The notes under the pieces are model-generated. The model did not search any database. It was not told the origin of the DNA and saw only the letters and a list, made by a program, of their open reading frames with translations. This document shows, one piece after another, positions 17,195-25,060 of a stretch of DNA of 64,000 nucleotides. The stretch spans positions 120,526 to 184,525 of the forward strand of contig JAWKZG010000014.1 in the NCBI GenBank assembly GCA_041396125.1, read 5' to 3'. Numbering within the stretch: the first letter of the stretch is position 1; each line of letters opens with the position of its first letter. Made by a program: the position numbers and the translations under genes. The stretch comes from JAWKZG01 sp041396125 (GTDB lineage: Bacteria; Pseudomonadota; Gammaproteobacteria; Competibacterales; Competibacteraceae).

Positions 17195-17458
17195 ATGCCA
17201 AATATTGATTTCAAAGATGTTGAAGCAATAGATCCGTCCACAATGGCGGTGTCATTTCCCGCTACCGTAGATGGAGTGCAAATTCGATGTGTCATTTCCA
17301 CAGAAGCTTTACAAGATCACTTTAATGCTATGATTGATGATCAATTGGATGTGTTTAAATCAAACAGATATAGTATTGAATGTAAGGCCAGAGAAGTAAT
17401 TGAGAGCGGTCGCTATGAAGCAGGCGGCAGCATTTTGATTCGTTCATCTGATTTTTAG
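17195..17458 (+). CDS. DUF1488-like small protein (cassette A2, second gene)
   Basis: An 87-residue protein whose central part (AVSFPATVDGVQIRCVISTE, then ALQDHF) resembles DUF1488 proteins, small soluble proteins of unknown role found in proteobacterial genomes. The TAG stop is followed at once by the attC core GCCTAAC. It is probably co-translated with the 69-residue protein 15 bases upstream. Family match is from memory of the FPxxVDG...ISxEALxDHF pattern. Confidence 0.6.
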   Translation: MPNIDFKDVEAIDPSTMAVSFPATVDGVQIRCVISTEALQDHFNAMIDDQLDVFKSNRYSIECKAREVIESGRYEAGGSILIRSSDF

Positions 17459-17575
17459 GCCTAACAAATTGCTGCACGCGGACACATACTGCTACGCTCG
17501 TTTTTGTGTGTCGCTGCGCTCCATTTTACACAAAAACGTTCTCCGCAGTATGTGCCGGTGAGCAAGGCGTTATGT
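17459..17575 (+). other. attC: attC site of cassette A2
   Basis: Runs from GCCTAAC to GTTATGT. Long imperfect inverted repeats (CGGACACATACTGC with GCAGTATGTGCCGG; TTTTTGTGTG with TACACAAAAA) give a VCR-like large site. GCCTAAC matches the GTTAGGC at the start of the cassette. Confidence 0.85.
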
Positions 17576-17593
17576 GCCAGTCGCGAGAATTCG

Positions 17594-18254
17594 ATGCACC
17601 TAGTACCTCAATGGGATGAAATCAGGTTGATCGGCCAGTCCCGAATTGTCGGGTTGACTATGTTAGTGCCGTTCATTGGGTACCTACTACTTTTCAATGA
17701 ATCCATCTGGGAATACTTCCGACTATCAACCGACCTCGTTGGTATAAAGCAGATCGAACCTGAATCAACCATTCTACGATTGCACTTTTTGTACTATGGC
17801 CTAACGTTGGTAGGCTTAGCATCACTCCTTTACCAAGCAGTCTGCCCTCATGAGATCAAGGAGCATGGAAACGGAGTATGCCTATGTGAGTGGTGAGTCA
17901 ACTCTGATGACTCACGCTCGCTTTGCGAGTCTGGTAAATCCCTACGAAGAAAAACTTACGGAGGAGCCAGAGAAGTACTCGGAGTTAGAAGCCTACGTAA
18001 GTAGCTACAAAAAAGCGTCCAATCCAACCATGGACGTCTATTCTTCGAAGGAAGAACTACGAAGCGAGACTGCGGAACTTGAGCGAACTGCGTTCATAAA
18101 CACGCTGAGCTTCAATTGGCGATATCTATGCTCCAAGCACTTTTACACCAGGTTGGCTGTTTCTGCCCTCTACTTTTCTGGGTTCAGCTTGGTGTTGTGG
18201 CCATCAGCGGTAGTGTTCGTTCAAGTCACATCTGGAATTCTGAGAGGCACATAA
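17594..18254 (+). pseudogene. membrane protein (cassette A3), one frameshift
   Basis: The first frame (MHLVPQWDEIRLIG...) has two membrane segments, around MLVPFIGYLLLF and FLYYGLTLVGLASLLY, and runs into CPHEIKEHG before a stop at 17894. The next frame continues ETEYAYVSGESTLMTHARF through a soluble stretch to a third hydrophobic segment (ALYFSGFSLVLWPSAVVFV). Removing one G in ATGGAAA near 17867 joins them into a 220-residue protein. No family is recognised. The final TAA overlaps the attC core ACATAAC. Either a decayed gene or a consensus error. Confidence 0.6.
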
Positions 18255-18347
18255 CATGAAGTTGAAGTCGGACGTAGCAACCTGTCATCAAAATTGCTGC
18301 GCAATTTTGCCGCCAGAACGACTACGCCGTTTAACTTGGTGTTAGGC
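18249..18347 (+). other. attC: attC site of cassette A3
   Basis: Opens with ACATAAC, the complement of the GTTATGT that starts the cassette, and closes with GTTAGGC. An inner palindrome (AAAATTGC TGC GCAATTTT) forms the apical stem. Confidence 0.8.
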
Positions 18348-18367
18348 TATCAAGTAGGCATACAGCA

Positions 18368-19168
18368 ATGTTTGATAAGGAGTGGATCGAGAAAGCACAG
18401 AAGGTCACGGACGCGGAGTCCTGGGCTCATGGTGCCATGCTTGAACTAGATACCTCCGGTGGCATTTACCTCAACACACTTCGTATGTGGTATGAAGAAT
18501 TTCCTGGATCAAAAAAGCAGAAGAAACCCCTACGACAACGGATCGAAAACTTTGGTAATGAAGACCACCTTGGTGGAGTAAACGAATTATCGTGGTGGAA
18601 ATTTCTACAGAAAGGTAATTTCGGTGCTGAGCCAGTACCCACTGCTAGCAGCGCACGCCCAGATTTCAAAGTTCAGACACCGACAGAATTCTTCGTTGAA
18701 GTTTCAACGTTAAATGTTTCTGCTAATGAAAAGCAACAGATGGAAAGTGAAGGGGCTATTTCACTCAACCACGCGGAAACCCTCCGTCGCTTGTTGCTTA
18801 AATCCACAAATGATAAACACGAACAGATGTCCTTTGCGTGCAACCAACGGCGCCCATGCTGCTTAGTGCTATTTGACTATATGACATGGAGCGCATTTGG
18901 CACTCAATTTTTCCGCTATTTGGCAAGTTATCTTTTTCGCGAGAATGGAGGCTTCACGCAGCTGCCTACTGAACTATCTGCCCTTATCTATGTTGAAAGA
19001 AAAGTAATAGACGGGCACATTGGGTTAAGTCGTGATCGGTCAGCGGTGTACTACAATCCTAATGCGAAATACCCGCTCGCACCAGGAACATTCACTGAAT
19101 TGCGGCAGTACTGGTACCAAATGGTGGAAGTCGAACCTCAATGCAAAGATTACTGGGTATGGCTGTAA
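18368..19168 (+). CDS. hypothetical protein with possible PD-(D/E)xK-like core (cassette A4)
   Basis: A 266-residue soluble protein with no firm family. Around residues 97-113 it reads RPDF...TPTEFFVEVST, which resembles the PD...(D/E)xK arrangement of restriction-endonuclease-fold proteins with serine in place of lysine. A later hydrophobic strand, CCLVLFDYM, fits a beta strand of the same fold. This is inference from a short motif only. There is no membrane segment. The start at 18368 lies 20 bases after the previous attC. Its cassette ends with an attC at 19185-19265. Confidence 0.6.
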   Translation: MFDKEWIEKAQKVTDAESWAHGAMLELDTSGGIYLNTLRMWYEEFPGSKKQKKPLRQRIENFGNEDHLGGVNELSWWKFLQKGNFGAEPVPTASSARPDFKVQTPTEFFVEVSTLNVSANEKQQMESEGAISLNHAETLRRLLLKSTNDKHEQMSFACNQRRPCCLVLFDYMTWSAFGTQFFRYLASYLFRENGGFTQLPTELSALIYVERKVIDGHIGLSRDRSAVYYNPNAKYPLAPGTFTELRQYWYQMVEVEPQCKDYWVWL

Positions 19169-19184
19169 TTGTGGCTACGAGTTG

Positions 19185-19265
19185 GCCTAACAATGCCATT
19201 AACACGGACCCCAAAAAGCTACGCTGCGCTCCGCTTTGTGGGACCGGTTATGGCTGGCGTTAGGC
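19185..19265 (+). other. attC: attC site of cassette A4
   Basis: GCCTAAC to GTTAGGC, an exact complementary pair with the cassette's own start core. Inner arms ACGGACCCCAAAAAGC and GCTTTGTGGGACCGGT pair well. Confidence 0.85.
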
Positions 19266-19284
19266 GTCACTAAGCGCTTCGGCA

Positions 19285-19758
19285 ATGAAATCTGAGTCCT
19301 ATCGCGTTCGAGTCCTTGGCAGCTCTGACATTCAAGCAATGCGGGAAATGCTTGTCGCATTTGGCGAGGCCTTCGAAGACAAGCCGACTTACACCCAGCA
19401 TCAGCCAACGGACACCTACCTCAAGGAGCTGCTCTCAAGCTCGACTTTCATCGCTGTAGCAGCGCTTTCTGAAGCAAAGGTCATCGGTGGCCTTGCGGCA
19501 TATGCGCTTCCCAAATTTGAGCAGGCCCGCTCAGAGATCTACATCTACGATCTGGCTGTACTAGAAAGCCATCGCCGCCAAGGCATTGCGACGGCGATGA
19601 TTCAAGAACTCAAGAAGCTGGCCAAATCCATAGGCGCCTACGTCATCTTCGTTCAGGCAGATCATGGCGACGATCCGGCAATCAATCTCTATACGAAGCT
19701 CGGAGTTCGAGAAGATGTCCTTCACTTCGACATACTTCCTGGCGATGGTGACGCCTGA
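19285..19758 (+). CDS. AAC(3)-I-like GNAT acetyltransferase (cassette A5)
   Basis: A 157-residue GNAT protein that strongly resembles the AAC(3)-I aminoglycoside 3-N-acetyltransferases: TYTQHQPTDTYL, LPKFEQARSEIYIYDLAV, the acetyl-CoA loop HRRQGIATAMI, and YVIFVQADHGDDPA with LYTKLGVREDVLHFDI at the end. AAC(3)-I enzymes acetylate gentamicin-type drugs; mobile integrons carry close relatives as cassettes. Activity on drugs is not shown by sequence alone. The TGA stop lies inside the attC core. The frame is intact and the length matches the family. Confidence 0.85.
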   Translation: MKSESYRVRVLGSSDIQAMREMLVAFGEAFEDKPTYTQHQPTDTYLKELLSSSTFIAVAALSEAKVIGGLAAYALPKFEQARSEIYIYDLAVLESHRRQGIATAMIQELKKLAKSIGAYVIFVQADHGDDPAINLYTKLGVREDVLHFDILPGDGDA

Positions 19759-19824
19759 CCCTTCCATTGAGAGGTCGTTTTCCGGCCTACGGCCTCCAAG
19801 CGCCTCTCATGTCAAACGTTATAC
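19753..19824 (+). other. attC: attC site of cassette A5
   Basis: GCCTGAC (one base off the expected GCCTAAC) to GTTATAC, with CCATTGAGAGG and CGCCTCTCATG as pairing arms. It contains the stop codon of the acetyltransferase gene. Confidence 0.75.
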
Positions 19825-19827
19825 ATA

Positions 19828-20523
19828 ATGGATCCAAAGAAGCTGTTTATTGATGAGAGGTTAAAAGCCAATTGCGCCTATTGTGGTGCAGTCATGAATT
19901 CTAGGGATCACACTCCTTCTAAAGTATTCCTTGATGAGCCGTACCCAGAAAATCTGCCTGTCGCAGAAGCCTGCGCAAAATGCAATGGTGGTTTTTCTGC
20001 TGACGAAGAGTATCTATCTTGCCTGATTGAGTGCGTAGTTCACGGGACAGCCAAGCCTGATGAAAGATTCAGAGATAAAGTGGCAAGAACTCTTGAAGCC
20101 CGACCAGCCATCGCTAAACGAATCGAGAGTGGAAAGCAGTTGGATATTAGCAATAATCCAATTTGGCAACCGGAGGGGCCTCGAGTCAAGAATATTGTCC
20201 TGAAGCTTGCTCGCGGATACGTATCCTATGAGCTAGGGCTTCAGCATGTAGAAGAGCCGGTAATTATTGATATTGTGCCAAGTCCATGCATGACCGAAGA
20301 TGAATTAGAAGCTTTTAACACACTTGAGGAGCATGCTGGATTCCTATATCCAGAAATTGGCAGCCGTGCTTTCGTTAATTTACTGTCAGGAAAAGCCACA
20401 GCATACGGTGGGTGGTATGTCGTGCAAGAAGGAAGATATCGATATGCCCTCGGTCAGTCAGCGGGTGATTGGGTGAAATTGGTGTTAAGTGAATATCTCG
20501 CATGTCGCGTGGTTTGGGAGTAA
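19828..20523 (+). CDS. HNH-like zinc-binding protein (cassette A6)
   Basis: A 231-residue protein with an N-terminal HNH/zinc-finger-like module: CAYCG at residues 16-20, SRDHTPSKVF at 25-34, NLPVAEAC at 42-49 and CAKCNGGFS at 49-57, the CxxC...DH...CxxCN layout of HNH-type proteins. The rest has no recognised domain. HNH modules cut DNA in defence, homing and phage proteins, so a nuclease role is a reasonable inference. The ATG at 19828 is only three bases after the attC core. The gene is intact and ends four bases before the next attC. Confidence 0.7.
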   Translation: MDPKKLFIDERLKANCAYCGAVMNSRDHTPSKVFLDEPYPENLPVAEACAKCNGGFSADEEYLSCLIECVVHGTAKPDERFRDKVARTLEARPAIAKRIESGKQLDISNNPIWQPEGPRVKNIVLKLARGYVSYELGLQHVEEPVIIDIVPSPCMTEDELEAFNTLEEHAGFLYPEIGSRAFVNLLSGKATAYGGWYVVQEGRYRYALGQSAGDWVKLVLSEYLACRVVWE

Positions 20524-20527
20524 TTAT

Positions 20528-20584
20528 GTATAACAAGGTGCCCAAGTTGGACGGCTTTGCCGGCCCTTGGCTTGGTAGTTAGAG
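20528..20584 (+). other. attC: attC site of cassette A6
   Basis: A compact 57-base site from GTATAAC (complement of the GTTATAC that starts the cassette) to GTTAGAG, with GCCCAAG...CTTGG(C) arms. Confidence 0.8.
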
Positions 20585-20623
20585 GAGAGTTAATGAATTG
20601 CCGGACTTGGAAACTGGATCTCA

Positions 20624-21633
20624 ATGGCGAATAAACCAGAAACAGCTTCAATCATACCGATACCTTCCGTGAAGAGGCTACTCAATGGCCCGAAGCGACA
20701 ACACTTTCTACCGAAATTCTACCTCGAAGGCTTTGCCATAGAGGATGGAATGGTCGGTGTTTGATCGGGAGTTGAACGAGATAAGGGTACAGCGGCCCGT
20801 GAACACCTGCGTCATCGGACATTTCTACACAATGGAGGACTCAGGAGGGGCAAGGTTTCGACCTTGAACAATTGCTTTCCGAATATGAAAATAAGGCCAG
20901 TCTTGTTATTAAGAAACTGCGCCGCGCAGGAAGATATCAATGTGGACGAGCGGGCGGATTTTGCCATATTTGTAGCTTTAGCTGCATGCCGTACTCCTGA
21001 CGTTGTGGATTCTCTTAAACTTTCAACTCCAACTTCATCAAAGATATGGCAAACCATATGTTTGCAGACGTTGACGGGGTTAAGGCACGAATTCGCGGCA
21101 AATCTGACGTGCAGTTAACGGAGGAGGAACTGAGGCGGACGCACGCGCGCTTGTGGACTATGCGCAGAGCGGACGATATGAGGTAATTACGAACTGATGC
21201 GCGGGCCATTTGCATGGCGATGAAAATGGCTATGAGCATCGCGCCAATTTTGCAGGGCGTGACTGGATGGTTCTTCATCGTGATACCGAAAAGAAGTCTT
21301 TTGTGACCACCGATGCACCTGTTCTCCTAACCACGTTGGCTCCACGCAAGAAGAGCATTTGGGGTATCGGGTTCGGCAACATTGATGCCCTGGTACTGTT
21401 TCCCATGACGGAATCCTGCGGTTTGTTAATGTGCGGCACTGAGGGAGCACTGAGCACCGGAAACGTACAGATGCGGATAAAATACGCCGCATCAATTTGG
21501 CCGTCGCTGACCATTGCCAACGGTTTGTCGTTGGCCGTGACGAAGCGTTGGTTTGCTCATTAGCAAATCGCTTATGTTTGGCAAACAAGAAGTGGCAACC
21601 CAAAATGCAAAGTACATAGATGACCTGAAATGA
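20624..21633 (+). pseudogene. DUF4238-like protein (cassette A7), multiply frameshifted
   Basis: The ATG at 20624 leads to KRQHFLPKFYLEGFAIEDG, the N-terminal signature of DUF4238 proteins. A one-base loss at VGV(F)DREL near 20760 changes frame; other frames then give FDLEQLLSEYENKASLVIKK, NVDERADFAIFVALAACRTP, NHMFADVDGVKARIRGKSDV and GRDWMVLHRDTEKKSFVTTD, with PRKKSIWGIGFGNIDALVLF further on. All pieces are in order, with at least four frame changes, so the gene is dead. DUF4238 function is not established. The cassette is bounded by GTTAGAG and CTCTAAC. Confidence 0.75.
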
Positions 21634-21639
21634 GGAAAA

Positions 21640-21746
21640 CTCTAACATTTGTGTCAAGTCGACGGGAATTTCGCTGGCGCTTCATTCCTGCTGCTTACCC
21701 ATACCGTTTGTCGCTACGCGGCGCAACCGGTCGTTCGGCCTTGACA
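21640..21746 (+). other. attC: terminal, degenerate attC site of cassette A7
   Basis: CTCTAAC at 21640-21646 exactly complements the GTTAGAG starting the cassette. TGTCAAGTCGAC pairs with CGGCCTTGACA at 21736-21746, but the expected closing GTTRRRY is replaced by GAACCTG. Array A therefore ends here. Confidence 0.65.
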
Positions 21747-21799
21747 GAACCTGCTCCATTATCAGCGCTTGTATCTACAAAGATCCTTTCAGGCGATAA

Positions 21800-21880
21800 T
21801 TATCGTCATTCCCGCGCAGGCGTAACCAGTTCGGATCATTATCAGGAACATCTGATAGGCAGATCCAGACCGAATAAAGT
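21800..21880. repeat. partial duplication of aldo/keto reductase tail plus REP-like repeat
   Basis: The words ATCAGGAAC, TCTGA and AGGCAGATCCAGACCGA at 21839-21876 repeat the sequence at 22563-22598, which is the 3' end of the aldo/keto reductase pseudogene; both copies have a CATTCCCGC/ATTCCCGC REP-like unit a few tens of bases before. One is probably a leftover of a duplication or rearrangement at the end of array A. Confidence 0.55.
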
Positions 21881-21914
21881 GCCTTCGTGCTGGGTTCGTA
21901 ATCTATATTCCTAA

Positions 21915-22067
21915 TTAATTACGATTGTTGCTGCCGCGGTGACCGGCCTGATGCTGCCAGTACTGATGCCAGGAAGAAAAGCCGTCGGGTGGTGATTTAA
22001 AGGAGATGGCGCAGGCCGATAAGCCAGTAATCAGTATCAGCGCCAGTGTAAAATTTCTCAGAATCAT
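21915..22067 (-). CDS. small lipoprotein-like peptide
   Basis: A 50-residue peptide beginning MILRNFTLALILITGLSACA, a signal peptide with a lipobox (LSAC). The remainder (KSPPDGFSSWHQYWQHQAGH...) is short and aromatic. A good GGAG lies nine bases before the ATG at 22067. No family is recognised. The next 500 bases (22068-22563) have no supported gene and only REP-like repeats. Confidence 0.45.
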   Translation of the reverse strand: MILRNFTLALILITGLSACAISFKSPPDGFSSWHQYWQHQAGHRGSNNRN

Positions 22068-22563
22068 AACTATAAACTCCTTTTTCAAATTAACTAAACG
22101 TCCGGTCAAATGTGTTTGCAACTGCCACAGTGATGCTCGTGGACAGACAGCGTTCTCGTGTAAAACGAACCGCCAACGCAAGATAAAATCCGACCGCGCG
22201 CTGACTTCAGCGCGCATGTTTCTGATCTTTAGCTCAGAATAGCAATAAAGCGGCTTTTAGTCCCTGTAACCTGATTTCCCAATCCCTGGGGCATCTTATC
22301 CGTGTCCTTTGTCATTCCTGCGCGTCCCTGCACGGCGTCTGTCGGTTTAATAGCCGCTTGTCTGCTTGGCATCCTGTCCGTATTTCCACAGTGTTCCTTG
22401 CTGTGGGTAGAGGGAAGTTTACGCTGAAGGCGTCAGTGAAGGGTCAAGAAGTTGTTATATTTGCGTTGGTGCCACTGACGATTTTGATCATAGGCCGGCA
22501 CTTTGCTGCACATCGATCAGCGATTGGTATTCCCGCAGGCAGGAATACCGTCAAGTACCAGTA

Positions 22564-23527
22564 TCAGGAACGTCTGAGAGGCAGATCCAGACCGATTCCT
22601 TCCAGTTCGCCGAACAATTCGTACAGCTTTTCTGACATCTGCCTGTGGCAGCGGCGGGCCGAGAATCGAATTGATATTGCTGGCCAGATGCGTCTGATCG
22701 CCGGTGCCAAACAGGATCACATCGGCACCGGGCTCATGGCGGGCAAAAGCGGTAGGCGGCATCAATCACACCGTCTGCGCCGTTTTCATGAATCAGAAAA
22801 CCCAATGGGTTATCAGTTTGGGCTAGCCAGGCCGGGACTTGACCCGCATCGGCAAGTTCCTTCAGGGTGTCCTGCAACGTCCGGGGACACTGAAAATACT
22901 GCGTACCACAAACATCAGCAAAGTACCGATGCCTTTAGCCTGGGTATGCGGAAAGACCTTGCTGCGGGCTTTTTGATTCAGCATATGAAAGCCCAGCATG
23001 ATCACTTCCCAGCAATCATCTTCCTGCAGGGCGCGCTGCAGCATCGCCTGCGGGGCGTCATTAGGCGGTGATTCGGTGATGCCCAGATGGCGGATTTTGC
23101 CTTTGTCACGTTCTTTCAGCAGGGCTGGCACCAGCTCGGCCCGGACATAGTCGTACGCCCGAGGTTGTACCGCATGCAGATGAAATACATCAATATAATC
23201 CGTTTGCAGCCGTCGCAGCGATTGTTCCAGACTGGCGATGACATCACTGGCGGGTAATAACGTGTCACCCTTTTTGATCAGGGCCTTGGTCGAGACGACT
23301 ACGGTATCGCGTGGCACTGCCCGAATGGCTTCGCCGACGATATCCTCGGTGCCATAAGCGGTCGCTGTATCAATGAAATTTACGCCCAGATCCAGCGCTG
23401 CGCGCACCAGCGCCACCGAGTCAGCAGTGCTTTTGCCGGTGGACTGTCCCAGACGGCTGCTGCCGCCACAGCCGAGCCCTGCAACGCTGACTTTCAGACC
23501 GGTTTTACCCAGTTCGGTGTACTGCAT
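22564..23527 (-). pseudogene. aldo/keto reductase, C-terminal frameshifts
   Basis: The first 200 residues are a good aldo/keto reductase: YTELGKTGLKVSVAGLGCGG, DLGVNFIDTATAYGTEDIVG with the catalytic tyrosine, and LRRLQTDYIDVFHLHAVQ. Near 22885 the frame changes; the next frames give TLQDTLKELADAGQVPAWLA, GFLIHENGADGVIDAAYRF, GADVILFGTGDQTHLASNIN and MSEKLYELFGELEGIGLDLP, ending at 22564. At least three indels are needed. It lies 72 bases beyond livF on the same strand. A fragment of its 3' end is repeated at 21839-21876. Confidence 0.75.
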
Positions 23528-23598
23528 AATCACGTTTCCTCTCTGTAAAATTGAGCCGGGAAATCAGGTCGATACTGAGCGCCAGGCCTGGATTGTTG

Positions 23599-24315
23599 CT
23601 ACACGCTTAAATAGGCCGCCTGGACCGCTTCATCGGCTTGCAGTTCGGCTAAACTGCCGTGCCAGCGCAGATGGCCCTGTTCCAGCACATAAGCCCGATC
23701 CCCCGCATTTTTGGCGAAAGACAAATTCTGCTCCGAAAGTAATACGGTCAGCCCTTCCTGTTTCAGTGTTTGCAGGGTCTGCATCATTTGCTCAACGATG
23801 ACTGGTGCCAACCCTTCGGAAGGTTCGTCCAGCAGGATCAGGCGCGGATTGCCCATCAGCGTGCGGGCGATGGCCAGCATCTGCTGCTCACCGCCGCTGG
23901 TCTGACCGGCGGGCCGGTGTTGCAGTTCGGCCAGATTGGGGAACAGTTCGAACAAGCGCTTTGGTGTCCAGTGCGGTGCATCCGACCGGGGTGGCTGGCG
24001 ACCGACTTCGAGGTTTTCCAGAATGGTCAGGGCAGGGAACACGCGCCGTTCTTCCGGCACATAACCCAGCCCCATCTGGGCGATCCGGTAAGCGGGTAAG
24101 GTATTAATAGTCTGGCCCATGAAACGGATCTGTCCGGCACTGGCGCGAACCAGCCCCATCAGTGTTTTCAGGGTAGTCGATTTACCGGCCCCATTACGCC
24201 CCAGCAGTACGACCACTTCGCCACTTTGTACCGTGAGCGACAGCTCGAACAGGATCTGGGCGCGGCCATAATGGGTGCTGATCTGTCCGACTTCCAGCAA
24301 TGCCTGCTCAGTCAT
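23599..24315 (-). CDS. livF: branched-chain amino acid-type ABC transporter ATP-binding protein
   Basis: An ABC ATPase of the LivF type, 238 residues from the ATG at 24315 (MTEQALLEVGQISTHYG). Walker A is GRNGAGKST, the signature is TSGGEQQMLAIARTL and Walker B is LILLDEPSEGLAPV, all typical of LivF; YVPEERRVFPALTILENL is a further LivF mark. The start overlaps the end of livG by eight bases, showing tight coupling. The operon lacks a substrate-binding protein gene here, so the ligand (amino acid, urea or other amide/acid) is open. Confidence 0.88.
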   Translation of the reverse strand: MTEQALLEVGQISTHYGRAQILFELSLTVQSGEVVVLLGRNGAGKSTTLKTLMGLVRASAGQIRFMGQTINTLPAYRIAQMGLGYVPEERRVFPALTILENLEVGRQPPRSDAPHWTPKRLFELFPNLAELQHRPAGQTSGGEQQMLAIARTLMGNPRLILLDEPSEGLAPVIVEQMMQTLQTLKQEGLTVLLSEQNLSFAKNAGDRAYVLEQGHLRWHGSLAELQADEAVQAAYLSV

Positions 24316-25060
24316 GGCTGTCTCCCTGGCCCAGATAAAGCGTCCGTACCTGCGGATCGGCCCGTACCTGCGCCGGCGCACCCTGGGCGATCAGTTCGCC
24401 GCGATTCAAAACAATAATACGGTTGGCATGTTCGAATACCACATCCATATCGTGCTCGGTAAACAGCACCGCCATACCGCGTTCGCGCACGATTGTCGCG
24501 GTCAGTCGCATCAAAGCCTGGCGTTCGGCCGGGGCCATGCCGGCAGTGGGTTCGTCCATCAATAGCAGGCGCGGCTGATGGGCGAGGGCGACCGCCAGTT
24601 CGACCCGCTTCAGATCGCCATACGCCAGCACACTGCAGGCCCGTTCTGCCTGTTCTGCCATTCCGACCTGCTGCAACAATGCCCGTGCGGCATCAGGCCG
24701 GTAACGGTTGGCCCGTGTCCAGCCGTCGTAAAACCGGCGTTGGTGCGACAGCAGCGCCACCTGGACATTTTCCAGCACGGTCATGGAGCTGAACGTCGCT
24801 GTAATCTGGAATGTACGCCCGACCCCGCGCCGGAATACCGTGCGCGGTGGCAAGCCGGCCAGCTCTTCGCCGTCCAGCCGGACGCTGCCGCGATCCGGTC
24901 GCAACTGGCCATTCAACAGGTTAAAGCAAGTGGATTTGCCGGCACCGTTCGGGCCGATCATGGCCAGCAGCTCGCCCTGAGCCAGCTCGAAACTGACCTC
25001 ATTGACCGCCCGTACGCCACCGAACGCTTTGCTTAACTGGCTAACGATGAGCAGACTCAT
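24308..25060 (-). CDS. livG: branched-chain amino acid-type ABC transporter ATP-binding protein
   Basis: A 250-residue ABC ATPase of the LivG type starting MSLLIVSQLSKAFGGVRAV. Walker A is GPNGAGKSTCFNLL, the signature region is VLAYGDLKRVELAVAL (degenerate LSYG type usual in LivG), Walker B is LLLMDEPTAGMAP and the switch histidine is in FTEHDMDVVF. The ATG at 25060 overlaps the TGA of livM (ATGA). A longer upstream frame exists but has no homology. It pairs with LivF to drive the LivHM permease. Confidence 0.9.
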   Translation of the reverse strand: MSLLIVSQLSKAFGGVRAVNEVSFELAQGELLAMIGPNGAGKSTCFNLLNGQLRPDRGSVRLDGEELAGLPPRTVFRRGVGRTFQITATFSSMTVLENVQVALLSHQRRFYDGWTRANRYRPDAARALLQQVGMAEQAERACSVLAYGDLKRVELAVALAHQPRLLLMDEPTAGMAPAERQALMRLTATIVRERGMAVLFTEHDMDVVFEHANRIIVLNRGELIAQGAPAQVRADPQVRTLYLGQGDSHD

